Counted from the stretch's first letter, positions 54,165 through 63,195 are shown. The stretch is 64,000 bases of DNA from CAJQLB01 sp041392065 (GCA_041392065.1 JAWKMU010000002.1:434001-498000); one strand, 5' to 3'. Made by a program: numbers and translations. The notes: generated by a model from the letters alone, not told the origin.

Positions 54165-56062
54165 TGTAATAGCTTATATGTATTATGGTTAGTTAAAATA
54201 ATAGCTTCTTTCTCTAAAAGAAATTTTAGAATATTAGTTAGTTCTTTTTCTTTTAAAGTTGATTTCTCAATAATCTCTCTTGAAGATAAATCACTTTCTT
54301 GTAAAAGCGAAATTACAATTTCTATAGCTTCGGTTTGAGAAATTTTATTATGATTTTTATCAAGGTTCATACAAACAGAGCAAATACCACAAGCTTTGGT
54401 ATCAGTTTCACCAAAATAGCTTAGTAACTGTTGACTTTTACATAGTGAATCATCTGAGATATAATTGATGACATCATTTATTTGTTTGATCTTTTGCTTA
54501 TTTTGGGTGTTAATGGTTTTTGCGATTCTGTTGATGGTTTTGTCGTCCTCTCTTGGTTCAATAAAAGTAATTTCGGCATCTGTTTTTTTAAGGTCTAAAG
54601 CAATTATGTTTTCTTTTGCAAGCTTTTGTAGTGTTTGTATAACAAACTCTTCAGTAGTATTTGATTTATCTGCCAATAGCAATGTGTTTATTTTTACTTC
54701 TTGGTCAAAAACACTACTGTAAGTGCGCAGTATAGATTTTACGATTAGGTTTATTTCATTGTTTTTTTCTAAATATTGAAACAAAACTGAATTAGACACC
54801 AGAATTTGTAAAGTAGAACGTCTCTTAAATTGCTGAGTCAGACTCAGAATACTACTTCTATCTAATGCTGAAATGGCATTATAGACTAAAATTGGATTGA
54901 ACTGGTAAGCCTTGCAAAATGTATTAAAGTTAAAATGATGAGTCGTATAAGCTCCTTCACCATAAGGAATTTGAAAATAAGAGTTGAGTTTTCGGTAAAC
55001 TAATTTAATAAAATCTACATCTGGCAATACACTTAAAAATTGAGTTTTAACTCTGTCTTCATCATTTTCGTTTTTTAATATTATAGCAAAAGCTTTTTCC
55101 CCATTTCGGCCAGCTCTTCCTGCTTCTTGAAAATAACTTTCCAAACTGTCTGGTAAATCAATATGAATTACAGTTTTAACATCAGGTTTATCTATTCCCA
55201 TTCCAAAAGCATTGGTCGCCACCATAACTTGAGAGTGGTTGTTAAACCAGCTTGAAAAATTTGCATTTTTTTCTTTTGCTGATAATCCTCCATGATAAAA
55301 AGTACTTGTAAATCCAGAGTTATTTAAGTCATTACTAATTTCTAAAGTACTTTTTCTGTTTCTAACATAAATAATAGAGCTTGAAGGATTTTTTTTAAGA
55401 ATTTGCTGAATTTTATAAAATTTATCTTCGGTTTCAAAAACCATATAAGCTAAATTTTTTCTGTAAAAGGACTGTTTATAAATCCTTCCGTCTATAAAAT
55501 CCAATTCACTTACAATATCGTTAACCACTTCTGGCTTTGCTGAAGCAGTTAATGCAATACAGTTTACACTTGGCTGCAATTTGCGTAAGAGAGCAATGTT
55601 TTTGTATGCTGGACGAAAATCGTTTCCCCATTGTGAGATACAATGAGCTTCGTCTACTGCTATTAGGTTAACATCCATTTGTTTTATTCTGTCTTGAACA
55701 ATATCTAATTGTAAACGCTCTGGAGACAGATATAAAAATTTGTAGTTGCCATATATACAATTATCCAGAAGTGTGCTTAATTCTTCGTATTTATAATTAT
55801 TTGTTAATGCTATGGCTTTTATGTTTCGCGCTTTAAGTTCTTCTGCCTGATTTTTCATTAAAGCGATTAATGGCGAAATCACTATACAAATACCATCTTT
55901 TATTAAGCTAGGAATTTGAAAGCAAAGTGATTTTCCTCCTCCAGTTGGCAACAATGCAAAGGTATCGTTACCTTCTAAAACACTGTTTATAATCTCTTCC
56001 TGTAAAGGCTTAAAACTTGTAAAATTCCAGTATTGCTCTAATATTTGAAGAGGATGTTGCAT
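54161..56062 (-). CDS. recQ: RecQ-family ATP-dependent DNA helicase
   Basis: 633 aa. Helicase core: Walker A LLPTGGGKSLCFQIP, DEAH box VDEAHCISQWGNDFRPAY, motif VI QEAGRAGRNGE. The zinc-binding RQC module includes CKSQQLLSYFGETDTKACGICSVC (about 545-570) and a C-terminal helix-rich tail. No HRDC domain is seen. It unwinds recombination and fork intermediates. A second RecQ may exist elsewhere, as is common in this class. It overlaps the upstream ATPase gene by 1 bp. Confidence 0.94.
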   Translation of the reverse strand: MQHPLQILEQYWNFTSFKPLQEEIINSVLEGNDTFALLPTGGGKSLCFQIPSLIKDGICIVISPLIALMKNQAEELKARNIKAIALTNNYKYEELSTLLDNCIYGNYKFLYLSPERLQLDIVQDRIKQMDVNLIAVDEAHCISQWGNDFRPAYKNIALLRKLQPSVNCIALTASAKPEVVNDIVSELDFIDGRIYKQSFYRKNLAYMVFETEDKFYKIQQILKKNPSSSIIYVRNRKSTLEISNDLNNSGFTSTFYHGGLSAKEKNANFSSWFNNHSQVMVATNAFGMGIDKPDVKTVIHIDLPDSLESYFQEAGRAGRNGEKAFAIILKNENDEDRVKTQFLSVLPDVDFIKLVYRKLNSYFQIPYGEGAYTTHHFNFNTFCKAYQFNPILVYNAISALDRSSILSLTQQFKRRSTLQILVSNSVLFQYLEKNNEINLIVKSILRTYSSVFDQEVKINTLLLADKSNTTEEFVIQTLQKLAKENIIALDLKKTDAEITFIEPREDDKTINRIAKTINTQNKQKIKQINDVINYISDDSLCKSQQLLSYFGETDTKACGICSVCMNLDKNHNKISQTEAIEIVISLLQESDLSSREIIEKSTLKEKELTNILKFLLEKEAIILTNHNTYKLLQ

Positions 56063-56613
56063 TAAGGTGCTTTAATACTATTCAAGATAAAATCGGTTCG
56101 TTTTTTTACAGATTCAAAAGGAACATCAATAAGATTGTAACCAAATTTTGTATACGTTTTGATAAGGTGATTGTGTATTTCGATGGCCTGATCAAAACTT
56201 TCATAGCGTTCGCTATCACTAATGTAAATCTCTTGCCAAGGCGCTAAAATAAAAACTTTATCATATTGATGTTCTTCACAGGCACTTATGAAGCTGTTTG
56301 GGTAGGCGTCTCCAATAAAATCCATATATGCCAAAACGTCTGGAATCCCTCTGTCTAAAAATATAATACTTTCTTGTAAGTCTTGAGCTTGAATAAATTG
56401 TTGTTTTCTCCCTTTAAGAAGTAATTCGCTAAATAGAATTGGGTTTTTTAAGAAAAGCTGTTCTACACCATCTTCTCTCGCCTTTAGGGTAACTTGCCTT
56501 GAAATTTCTTCCAGACAATTAAAGCCTCTATTGATAAGTTCATTTATTATGGAGGTTTTTCCTGTTCCTGGACCTCCAGTTATAACAATTCGTTGTGTAT
56601 TCAAACTTGGCAA
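56062..56613 (-). CDS. NadR-like AAA ATPase/kinase
   Basis: 183 aa with P-loop VITGGPGTGKTSII at residues 9-22, FLDRGIPDVLAYM (Walker B-like) and a lid Arg in SERYESFDQA. This matches the AAA_28 family related to the nucleoside-kinase domain of NadR. The substrate is unknown. First of a minus-strand run with recQ and fmt (overlaps of 1 and 4 bp). Confidence 0.85.
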   Translation of the reverse strand: MPSLNTQRIVITGGPGTGKTSIINELINRGFNCLEEISRQVTLKAREDGVEQLFLKNPILFSELLLKGRKQQFIQAQDLQESIIFLDRGIPDVLAYMDFIGDAYPNSFISACEEHQYDKVFILAPWQEIYISDSERYESFDQAIEIHNHLIKTYTKFGYNLIDVPFESVKKRTDFILNSIKAP

Positions 56614-56701
56614 GATTTTAGCTGTAAAAATCGGAATTAAAAAGGGAAATAAAAAATATACAAAATGTATATTTGCAAATCTTAAAAAGTAAATAGAAAA
56701 T

Positions 56702-56995
56702 ATGAGCGATACTCCAAATGCAGAGGAATTTTATAAAAAATTAAAAAAACAATTAGAAGAAACTAACACTTGGCCTTCTGAATACTTATACAAGTTTATT
56801 GTTTTGTCAGACGAAATTAAAATTAAACAAATTGAGGAGTTGTTTGACAATACAGGAGCAGTAATCAATACTGTAGAATCTAAAAAAGGCAAATACACAA
56901 GTGTTTCCATAAATGTGGTAATGGAAAATCCTGATGCAGTAATCTTTAAATACAAAGAAGTAACCACAAATATTGAAGGTGTAATTTCGTTATAA
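56702..56995 (+). CDS. DUF493-family protein (YbeD-like)
   Basis: 97 aa with the small ACT-like DUF493 fold: WPSEYLYKFIVLSDEIKIKQI, SKKGKYTSVSINVVM and a final beta-strand. Function unknown. A TATATTTG -7 box at 56668-56675 overlaps the palindrome TATACA-aaa-TGTATA (56657-56671), a possible operator between the divergent genes. Confidence 0.88.
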   Translation: MSDTPNAEEFYKKLKKQLEETNTWPSEYLYKFIVLSDEIKIKQIEELFDNTGAVINTVESKKGKYTSVSINVVMENPDAVIFKYKEVTTNIEGVISL

Positions 56996-57114
56996 TTTAT
57001 TTAAGAATAAGAGGTTTTTAAATTTTGGTTAAAGACCTAAACCGTTTTTATTTTTTTTGTATTTTGCACCAAATAGTATACTTCAATTATTAATACTACA
57101 CACATTCAAATATT

Positions 57115-57750
57115 TTGACAGATCAATTAGAGTACAACACTGAGCGAGAGCATTTAATCATTCCTGAATACGGAAGGCATCTTCAAAAAATGATAAATTA
57201 TGCTACTTCAAGAAATACTAAGGAAGAACGAAATCAAGTTGCCAAAGCCATTATATCAGTTATGGGTAATTTGCAACCGCATTTACGTGATGTTCCAGAT
57301 TTTCAACACAAATTATGGGATCAGCTTTTTATTATGTCCGATTTTAAATTGGATGCAGACTCACCATACGAAAAACCATCAAAAGAAGTTTTGCAATCTC
57401 GTCCTGAGCCTTTAAAATATCCACAAAACCACCCAAAGTATCGTTTTTATGGTAACAACATTAAAACTATGATTGATGTTGCAAATACTTGGGAAGAAGG
57501 TGAGTTAAAAGAAGCTTTAGTGTATACCATTGCCAACCACATGAAAAAATGCTTCCTAAACTGGAACAAAGACACAGTTGAAGACGATGTTATTTTTAAT
57601 CATTTGTATGAACTTTCTAACGGAAAAATCAATTTAAAAAACAAAGATGAAGATTTAACTGATGCTACCAGTTTGATGAGATCACCAAAAAGGCAAGGCA
57701 ACAAAAAGTCCAATAACAAAAAGAATAATAGAGGACGTAAGCGTTATTAA
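57115..57750 (+). CDS. DUF4290-family protein
   Basis: 211 aa of a family restricted to Bacteroidota: EYNTEREHLIIPEYGRHLQKMI, then NHPKYRFYGNNIKTMID and a basic tail (GNKKSNNKKNNRGRKRY) that may bind nucleic acid. The start codon is TTG (57115); no ATG fits the conserved N-terminus. It lies 24 bp upstream of murA, an arrangement conserved in relatives. Function unknown. Confidence 0.9.
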   Translation: MTDQLEYNTEREHLIIPEYGRHLQKMINYATSRNTKEERNQVAKAIISVMGNLQPHLRDVPDFQHKLWDQLFIMSDFKLDADSPYEKPSKEVLQSRPEPLKYPQNHPKYRFYGNNIKTMIDVANTWEEGELKEALVYTIANHMKKCFLNWNKDTVEDDVIFNHLYELSNGKINLKNKDEDLTDATSLMRSPKRQGNKKSNNKKNNRGRKRY

Positions 57751-57774
57751 AAAAGGTATATACATCCAAGATTA

Positions 57775-59082
57775 ATGAAAACATTTAAAATTGAAGGAGG
57801 CCATAAACTAAAAGGAAGCATTCAACCTCAAGGTGCAAAAAACGAAGCATTGCAAATTTTGTGTGCAGTTTTACTTTCTCCTGAAAAAATAACAATACAT
57901 AACATACCTGATATTATAGATGTTAACAAGCTAATTTCTTTATTAGGAAATTTAGGAGTAAAAATCAAAAAACTATCTAAAGGCTCTTACAGTTTTCAAG
58001 CTGATGATATAAATCTTAAGTATTTAGAATCTGAAGATTTTAAAAAAGATGGAAGCGGCTTGAGAGGTTCTATTATGATTGTTGGACCTCTGTTGGCACG
58101 TTTTGGAAAAGGTTATATTCCAAAACCTGGAGGCGATAAAATTGGACGTAGACGACTGGATACACATTTTGAAGGCTTTATTAAGCTTGGTGCAAAATTC
58201 CGTTATAATAAAAAAGACCATTTTTATGGTGTAGAAGCCAAACAACTAAAAGGCACATATATGTTGCTTGATGAAGCTTCTGTAACAGGTACAGCAAATA
58301 TTGTTATGGCTGCTGTTTTAGCAAAAGGCACAACCACAATTTACAATGCGGCTTGCGAACCATATTTGCAGCAACTTTGCAAAATGTTGAATAGAATGGG
58401 AGCTAACATAAAAGGCGTTGGCTCTAATATGCTTATTATTGAAGGTGTTGATGCTTTAGGAGGCACTGAACACACCATGCTTCCAGACATGATTGAAATT
58501 GGAAGCTGGATTGGACTTGCTGCTATGACTAAAAGCGAGCTTACCATTAAAAATGTAAGTTGGGACGATTTAGGACAAATTCCTGATGTGTTTAGAAAAT
58601 TAGGTATTACTGTCGAGCGTAAAGGTGACGACATTCATATTCCTGAGCATAAAAATGGTTACGAAATACAAAATTATATTGATGGCTCTATACTAACCGT
58701 GGCTGACGCTCCTTGGCCTGGATTTACTCCAGATTTGTTAAGTATTGTTTTGGTTGTTGCCACTCAAGCTCGAGGTAGTGTTTTAGTGCATCAAAAAATG
58801 TTTGAAAGCCGATTGTTTTTTGTTGATAAGCTTATAGACATGGGAGCAAAAATCATTTTGTGCGATCCTCACCGAGCTACAGTTATTGGTCATGATTTTG
58901 AATCGACTCTAAAAGCCACTACAATGACTTCGCCAGATATTAGAGCAGGAATCTCATTGCTTATTGCTGCTTTGTCTGCACAAGGCTCATCGACCATACA
59001 CAATATTGAACAGATAGATAGAGGTTACGAAAATATTGATGAACGTTTACGTGCTATTGGTGCTAAGATTGAGAGAATTTAA
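57775..59082 (+). CDS. murA: UDP-N-acetylglucosamine 1-carboxyvinyltransferase MurA (Cys-to-Asp type)
   Basis: 435 aa of the EPSP-synthase fold, catalysing enolpyruvyl transfer from PEP to UDP-GlcNAc, the first committed step of peptidoglycan synthesis. N-terminal GAKNEALQIL, Arg in GSGLRGSI, and SPDIRAGISLLIAALSA near the C-terminus match the family. The active-site loop reads PGGDKIGRRRLDTH, with Asp121 where E. coli has Cys115, the residue alkylated by fosfomycin. The natural Asp form is known from Mycobacterium and Chlamydia and is fosfomycin-insensitive. It overlaps a convergent gene by 20 bp. Confidence 0.95.
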   Translation: MKTFKIEGGHKLKGSIQPQGAKNEALQILCAVLLSPEKITIHNIPDIIDVNKLISLLGNLGVKIKKLSKGSYSFQADDINLKYLESEDFKKDGSGLRGSIMIVGPLLARFGKGYIPKPGGDKIGRRRLDTHFEGFIKLGAKFRYNKKDHFYGVEAKQLKGTYMLLDEASVTGTANIVMAAVLAKGTTTIYNAACEPYLQQLCKMLNRMGANIKGVGSNMLIIEGVDALGGTEHTMLPDMIEIGSWIGLAAMTKSELTIKNVSWDDLGQIPDVFRKLGITVERKGDDIHIPEHKNGYEIQNYIDGSILTVADAPWPGFTPDLLSIVLVVATQARGSVLVHQKMFESRLFFVDKLIDMGAKIILCDPHRATVIGHDFESTLKATTMTSPDIRAGISLLIAALSAQGSSTIHNIEQIDRGYENIDERLRAIGAKIERI

Positions 59083-59632
59083 GCTCGTCTTTTTCTTGCT
59101 TTCCTAATAGAATAAGAGCAAAACTCACTAGAGTTAACGAATATCCAAAAACCAATCTAAAAGGAACAGGAATTGCATGCCATAAAATAAGACATGCTAT
59201 AAGTAGTATGCCTATGGCAATTTTTTTAGTGCTCAAGTAATTTAAACTTAAAATAAGTAAACCAACATTAAATACTTTAGAGCTAGGACCTATAGTAATA
59301 AATGTTTTCCAGATAGATGGAACTTGAGTAACATGGCTTGCAAACTCATTGCGCATTTGGTCGTTTGGATAGCTCCAAAATATAAAGTCTAATACACACA
59401 TACCAATCATACTTGCTATTCCAATTAAGGTTAAAGGTATTCCAATAACACTAAATATTGATTTTGGAAATGTTACCACCTGAGGTATCAAACAAACTAC
59501 ACCAACTAGCAAGAACCAATGAGCAAAATCAATAGGTGACTGGCTATACACAAAATCATTACCTTGTGCTAATAAAAGTTGACCTGTTAATAAAAAGATG
59601 AGACCAATGATAAAGCATATCCTATAAGTCAT
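59063..59632 (-). CDS. Multi-pass membrane protein of unknown function
   Basis: 189 aa with about six hydrophobic helices, starting MTYRICFIIGLIFLLTGQLLL. No charged catalytic motif is seen and I recognise no family. Its 3' end overlaps the murA 3' end by 20 bp. It is the last chromosomal gene before cassette locus B on this strand. Confidence 0.75.
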   Translation of the reverse strand: MTYRICFIIGLIFLLTGQLLLAQGNDFVYSQSPIDFAHWFLLVGVVCLIPQVVTFPKSIFSVIGIPLTLIGIASMIGMCVLDFIFWSYPNDQMRNEFASHVTQVPSIWKTFITIGPSSKVFNVGLLILSLNYLSTKKIAIGILLIACLILWHAIPVPFRLVFGYSLTLVSFALILLGKQEKDELKFSQS

Positions 59633-59779
59633 AATAAATTGTATTTAAGTGTTGGTTAAATAAGTTACTTTTTAAGGAGTTAAGTAATAATGAATTGTTA
59701 CACTTTTTATTATAAAACTATAATTATTTCTAGAACTTTATTTTAAGAGGAAAATATGAAGCAATTAACCTTACACGTT

Positions 59780-60616
59780 GTTATGCAAAGTTTATGCTAT
59801 CTTTTAAATTACCTTCAATTATTTCTTCAATCACTTTCTTCTTCCAAACGATTCCTAATTGTGCATCAAAATCATTTTCTCCTACCTTTCGTCCTGAATA
59901 AACTCCAATAAAATCTCTAATTTCTCCAAATATTGTATCTAATGAAAGTTTATTTTCTTTGCCAAGATGGATTCCATTTCTTCTGAAAATCACTGGAGAA
60001 CCAGACATTCCAGGTCTGCTTGCGGTATCAATAAATATTTTTGGTAATCCTTCATAATCTATTTCAGGCTCAGTGGCAACACTACCTCTTTTCCAAATTG
60101 GAAAGTTTCCACCTCCCGTTATGGAATATGGATAACCCAAAACAAATACATCATCTGCTATTTCAAGTTTGAAATCATTAAAAATATATTTATTAATTGG
60201 GCGAATCAAACAATTGAACTCTTTTGGAATTTCTATTTCCATAGCAACGACATCTACCTTTTCTTTGTGAATTGGGTGTACTAACCATTCAGCTTTGTTT
60301 TCTTTATATAATTCTAAGGTGAAACTTTTCCATTTTGGTCGATTCTGATTTAGCATTAAACTTAAAACCATAATATCTGGTATTCCTCCATGATTCATTA
60401 TAGGTTTTTTATCAATAGTGCTTAAACCAGTAACTATATGCCAATTTGTAATTAAATACAACTTTTCTTTATATTCATAAATAAAAGATGTTCCTGTATA
60501 AAGTCTAGCCTTGGTTTCTTTCAAGTGCATAGAAACTAGAATAGTTGAAAATGATAAAGGGTGAGGGTTAATTATTTTGGACACTTCTATCGATGTTGGC
60601 TTTTAATTTTGCATAA
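59780..60616 (-). mobile_element. Integron-like gene cassette B2
   Basis: On the minus strand the unit opens GTT-ATGCAAA-ATT (60617-60605) and closes AAC-TTTGCAT-AAC-AA (59792-59778), an exact private complement. It carries the trypsin-like protease gene, which starts 32 bases in and whose TAA stop lies within the closing core. The distal half of its 3' site (an L'/R' partner for CGTGTAAGG) could not be found in 59640-59770, so the true end is uncertain. Mobility is inferred. Confidence 0.55.
59781..60584 (-). CDS. Trypsin-like serine protease (cassette cargo)
   Basis: 267 aa with a chymotrypsin-fold triad in order: His49 (LITNWHIV), Asp111 (EKVDVVAME) and Ser194 (RPGMSGSPVIF). No signal peptide or PDZ domain is visible, so it seems cytoplasmic. 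Stand-alone proteases of this kind occur in accessory and defence settings, but no partner domain is fused here. Its stop codon TAA is part of the cassette closing core (GCA-TAA-C). Regulation unknown. Confidence 0.85.
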   Translation of the reverse strand: MSKIINPHPLSFSTILVSMHLKETKARLYTGTSFIYEYKEKLYLITNWHIVTGLSTIDKKPIMNHGGIPDIMVLSLMLNQNRPKWKSFTLELYKENKAEWLVHPIHKEKVDVVAMEIEIPKEFNCLIRPINKYIFNDFKLEIADDVFVLGYPYSITGGGNFPIWKRGSVATEPEIDYEGLPKIFIDTASRPGMSGSPVIFRRNGIHLGKENKLSLDTIFGEIRDFIGVYSGRKVGENDFDAQLGIVWKKKVIEEIIEGNLKDSINFA

Positions 60617-60748
60617 CGGTTTTGTGTATGATTTCGTTGCGTGTTTCAGCAACTAATTTAGCAAATACAAACCAAATAGAAAATCCGCGAGGATTTTCGT
60701 AAGTAGGCGAGTGCTAGCAATGAATTATACACGTTGTTCTACGCAGTT
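60605..60748 (-). repeat. attC-like site between cassettes B1 and B2
   Basis: 144 nt: the inverse core of B1 (60748-60734, AAC-TGCGTAG-AAC-AA on the minus strand) and the opening core of B2 (60617-60605) enclose paired arms GTGTAT (60624-60629) and ATACAC (60727-60732). A central hairpin GAAAATCC-gcga-GGATTTTC sits at 60679-60698. Size and layout match integron attC sites. Confidence 0.65.
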
Positions 60749-61926
60749 TTTTATTCAATATACCATTCTGTCGTAAATATAAATTCCTTTTTGTCCGAAA
60801 CTCAATTCTCGGTTAAATTCATATTTTGGGTCAACAAAATCGATTTTTATCTCTTTAAAAGCCTTTTTTAAAATCCGTTTACATTTTTTATAGTCTTTGT
60901 CAGAAAGTCGTTCCCAAAACCCCATATCAACTTTCATATTTTTCAGTTTACCATTTTTTGAAAAAGTTAAACTATAATCATCATAACAATTCAGTTCTTT
61001 CGAGTTTGGAATTAATTCATTTAGTTTAAATTCCAGAAAGTTGTCGATTGTATCTTTGATTGATTTTTTGTAATCTCTGATTGGTTTCCCATTTCTCCAA
61101 CCCTCGCTTTGTTTGTCAGTCATTATATACATTGTAATCCAACCATCAATTGTGTATGATTTCCCTTTTGGAAGCCGACTTTTAAAATTATCATAGGCTT
61201 TTTTTAAGCCAAGTATTTTTTGTAAAGTATCTGTTGTTTTTTTTATTTTAGTTACAAAATCCAAACTATCTTTTTGATTCTTTGCACAGGTGTACGATTT
61301 GTGATGGAAACTTGTTTTGACTTTAAAATCAAATGTTATTGCACCGCAATCTGTCCATCCAAAACTCCAATTATTGATTAAACTGTCTGTTGGTATGGAA
61401 TATGATTTTTCAGCCAAAATTAATTGTCCTGCTTTTGTCGCTTCTGAATTTGAAATTTCTTTTTTCTCAAATAGATAATTGAAAGCACGAGAATCTTTTC
61501 CGTAATCAGTTTTCACTGTTTTATTTTCTTGAATTATATTTATTATTTGACCCTTAAAGTCAATTCCGTTATCACTATATAAGTCAATTATTTGGCTTGA
61601 TTTCTCATAGCGAAAATGATATTCTGAAGTTGAGAGATTTAACGAGTCAATTCCGAAATAGTATTTATTCCGTTCATTTTGGGATGAGTTATTCCAAGAA
61701 TATTTATCATTTAGTACTTTTCTTTGAAATTCGTTTTGAGATATTGCTTTGACGCTTAATAGAAAGCATAATATGATTAGTAAAGATTTGTGAAGATTCA
61801 TTTTTTTCTGATTAGTCCAATTCTAAACTAATTCATTTTAATTTTGGGTTAAAGCATCATTTAGTAAATAGTCCTCTTCATTGAGGGAATTACTTACTTC
61901 GGTTAGTCTGTTCAAATTGCGTAGAA
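60617..61926 (-). mobile_element. Integron-like gene cassette B1
   Basis: On the minus strand it opens GTT-CTACGCA-ATT (61927-61915) and closes AAC-TGCGTAG-AAC-AA (60748-60734), an exact private complement. About 1310 bp with a single gene (60755-61801) in cassette orientation. The sequence ahead of the opening core (CCACATATAACAC) looks like the right arm of a further site; next is the chromosomal terC gene. No integrase is nearby. Confidence 0.6.
60755..61801 (-). CDS. Secreted protein of unknown function (cassette cargo)
   Basis: 348 aa with a signal peptide ending VKAISQ. The mature part is Lys/Asp-rich with no membrane span and no motif I recognise; a C-terminal stretch (KELNCYDDYSLTFSKNGKLKNMKVD, then CKRILKKAFKEIK) resembles the accessory region of TonB-like or energy-transducer-type periplasmic proteins only vaguely. 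It is the sole gene in cassette B1, starting 125 bases inside it. Function unknown. Confidence 0.75.
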   Translation of the reverse strand: MNLHKSLLIILCFLLSVKAISQNEFQRKVLNDKYSWNNSSQNERNKYYFGIDSLNLSTSEYHFRYEKSSQIIDLYSDNGIDFKGQIINIIQENKTVKTDYGKDSRAFNYLFEKKEISNSEATKAGQLILAEKSYSIPTDSLINNWSFGWTDCGAITFDFKVKTSFHHKSYTCAKNQKDSLDFVTKIKKTTDTLQKILGLKKAYDNFKSRLPKGKSYTIDGWITMYIMTDKQSEGWRNGKPIRDYKKSIKDTIDNFLEFKLNELIPNSKELNCYDDYSLTFSKNGKLKNMKVDMGFWERLSDKDYKKCKRILKKAFKEIKIDFVDPKYEFNRELSFGQKGIYIYDRMVY

Positions 61927-61993
61927 CGTGTTATATGTGGACTAATATACTTATTATTCCTCATCATTAACTGGATAACAGGGACTTTTGTTG

Positions 61994-62788
61994 TTACTTA
62001 TTGGATTTCTTTTTAGCAATCCTGTAATTTAAAAATTCTACAAACAGAGAGAAAGCAATAGCAAAATACAAATAGCCTTTTGGTATAGCACCAACTGTAT
62101 TGCCAAATAATGAAGTATGAGATAAATGTGCAGCTTCTGTAATAAGCATAAAGCCAATAAGAATTAAAAAGGCAAGGCCAAGCATCTGTATACTTGGATG
62201 TGTATCAATAAACTTACGTATTGGGTTGGCAAATGCAATCATGATAATGATAGAGATAACTACAGCTATAATCATGAGCACCAAGTTGTGATTATGGTTG
62301 GTAGATAAACCGTTAGTCATACCAACAGCTGTTAAAATAGAATCGATAGAAAAAATAAAATCTATAATCAAGATTTGTATTACAGCCTGTGAGAAAGATT
62401 TTATTTTTTTTGATTTTAAAACATCAACATCATGAGTTGGCTCTTCCATTTTTTCCCTTATTTCGTGTGTGCTCTTATAAATTAAAAACAAACCTCCACC
62501 AAATAAGATAAGGCTTTGCCAACTTATAGCAAGGGTTAGCCAAGAGTTCTCAAAAGTAAAAAAGGCTTTGCTTAAAGAAACCAAAAATGATACAAAAAAT
62601 AGTAATATAATGCGTTGCAACATAGCCAAGAGCAAACCAATATTAGTCACTTTACTTCTTTGGTTTTCAGGAAGTTTGTTAGCTGCGATAGATATAAACA
62701 CAATATTATCTATCCCTAAAATAACCTCAAGGAAGGTAAGGGTTAACAAAGCCATAATGGCATCGCTTGTAAATAAAAAGTCTAGCAT
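61994..62788 (-). CDS. TerC-family integral membrane protein
   Basis: 264 aa with about seven to eight helices and the TerC motifs LTFLEVILGIDNIVFISI and IDFIFSIDSILTAVGMT, each with an acidic residue in the membrane. The family is linked to tellurite resistance and, more generally, to manganese export. The start directly follows the stop of the upstream lipoprotein gene, indicating an operon. It borders cassette locus B. Confidence 0.93.
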   Translation of the reverse strand: MLDFLFTSDAIMALLTLTFLEVILGIDNIVFISIAANKLPENQRSKVTNIGLLLAMLQRIILLFFVSFLVSLSKAFFTFENSWLTLAISWQSLILFGGGLFLIYKSTHEIREKMEEPTHDVDVLKSKKIKSFSQAVIQILIIDFIFSIDSILTAVGMTNGLSTNHNHNLVLMIIAVVISIIIMIAFANPIRKFIDTHPSIQMLGLAFLILIGFMLITEAAHLSHTSLFGNTVGAIPKGYLYFAIAFSLFVEFLNYRIAKKKSNK

Positions 62789-63160
62789 TTATTGTATTCG
62801 TTTTGCAGTTCCTTTTTGTTTTATTACTTCACCAACATACGAATACTCAAAGGTGTATGTTGAATCAGTAGTTTCTAAAATTTTTAGATGAATATCTTTT
62901 TGTTCAGCCATACTTTTTGGGTTAATGGTCTTGAAAACTACTTCACAATCGTTAATCCATCTCACTTTTGATGAGTCTGTTTTTCCCTCAAAAGTTTCAA
63001 TTTGTAAATCCTTGGATCTTTCAAAGATTGAGTTATACGTGACATCATTAATAATAATTGTACTCTGGAATTTACCAACTTGAAAATCAGTACAATTACG
63101 TTCTATTTGATAACAGCTTGTAAAAAGTATAAGGACTAAACCAATATAAAGAAACCTCAT
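62789..63160 (-). CDS. Small lipoprotein of unknown function
   Basis: I choose the ATG at 63160 (MRFLYIGLVLILFTSCYQ), which gives a lipobox Cys at residue 16; the longer frame adds six residues. The 123-aa protein is beta-rich, with FQVGKFQSTI and a C-terminal strand pair. Homologs of this type are common before terC in flavobacteria, but the function is unknown. Zero-base gap to terC. Confidence 0.8.
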   Translation of the reverse strand: MRFLYIGLVLILFTSCYQIERNCTDFQVGKFQSTIIINDVTYNSIFERSKDLQIETFEGKTDSSKVRWINDCEVVFKTINPKSMAEQKDIHLKILETTDSTYTFEYSYVGEVIKQKGTAKRIQ

Positions 63161-63195
63161 AGTAGGAATTTGATACAAAGTTACTAACTAAATGC

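Noticed and set aside
61990..62002. GTT-GTTACTT-ATT, matching the cassette opening signature on the plus strand at the terC 3' end.
   Set aside because: No matching AAC-AAGTAAC-AAC partner lies within the following kilobases, the orientation opposes locus B, and it overlaps the terC stop codon; most likely chance.
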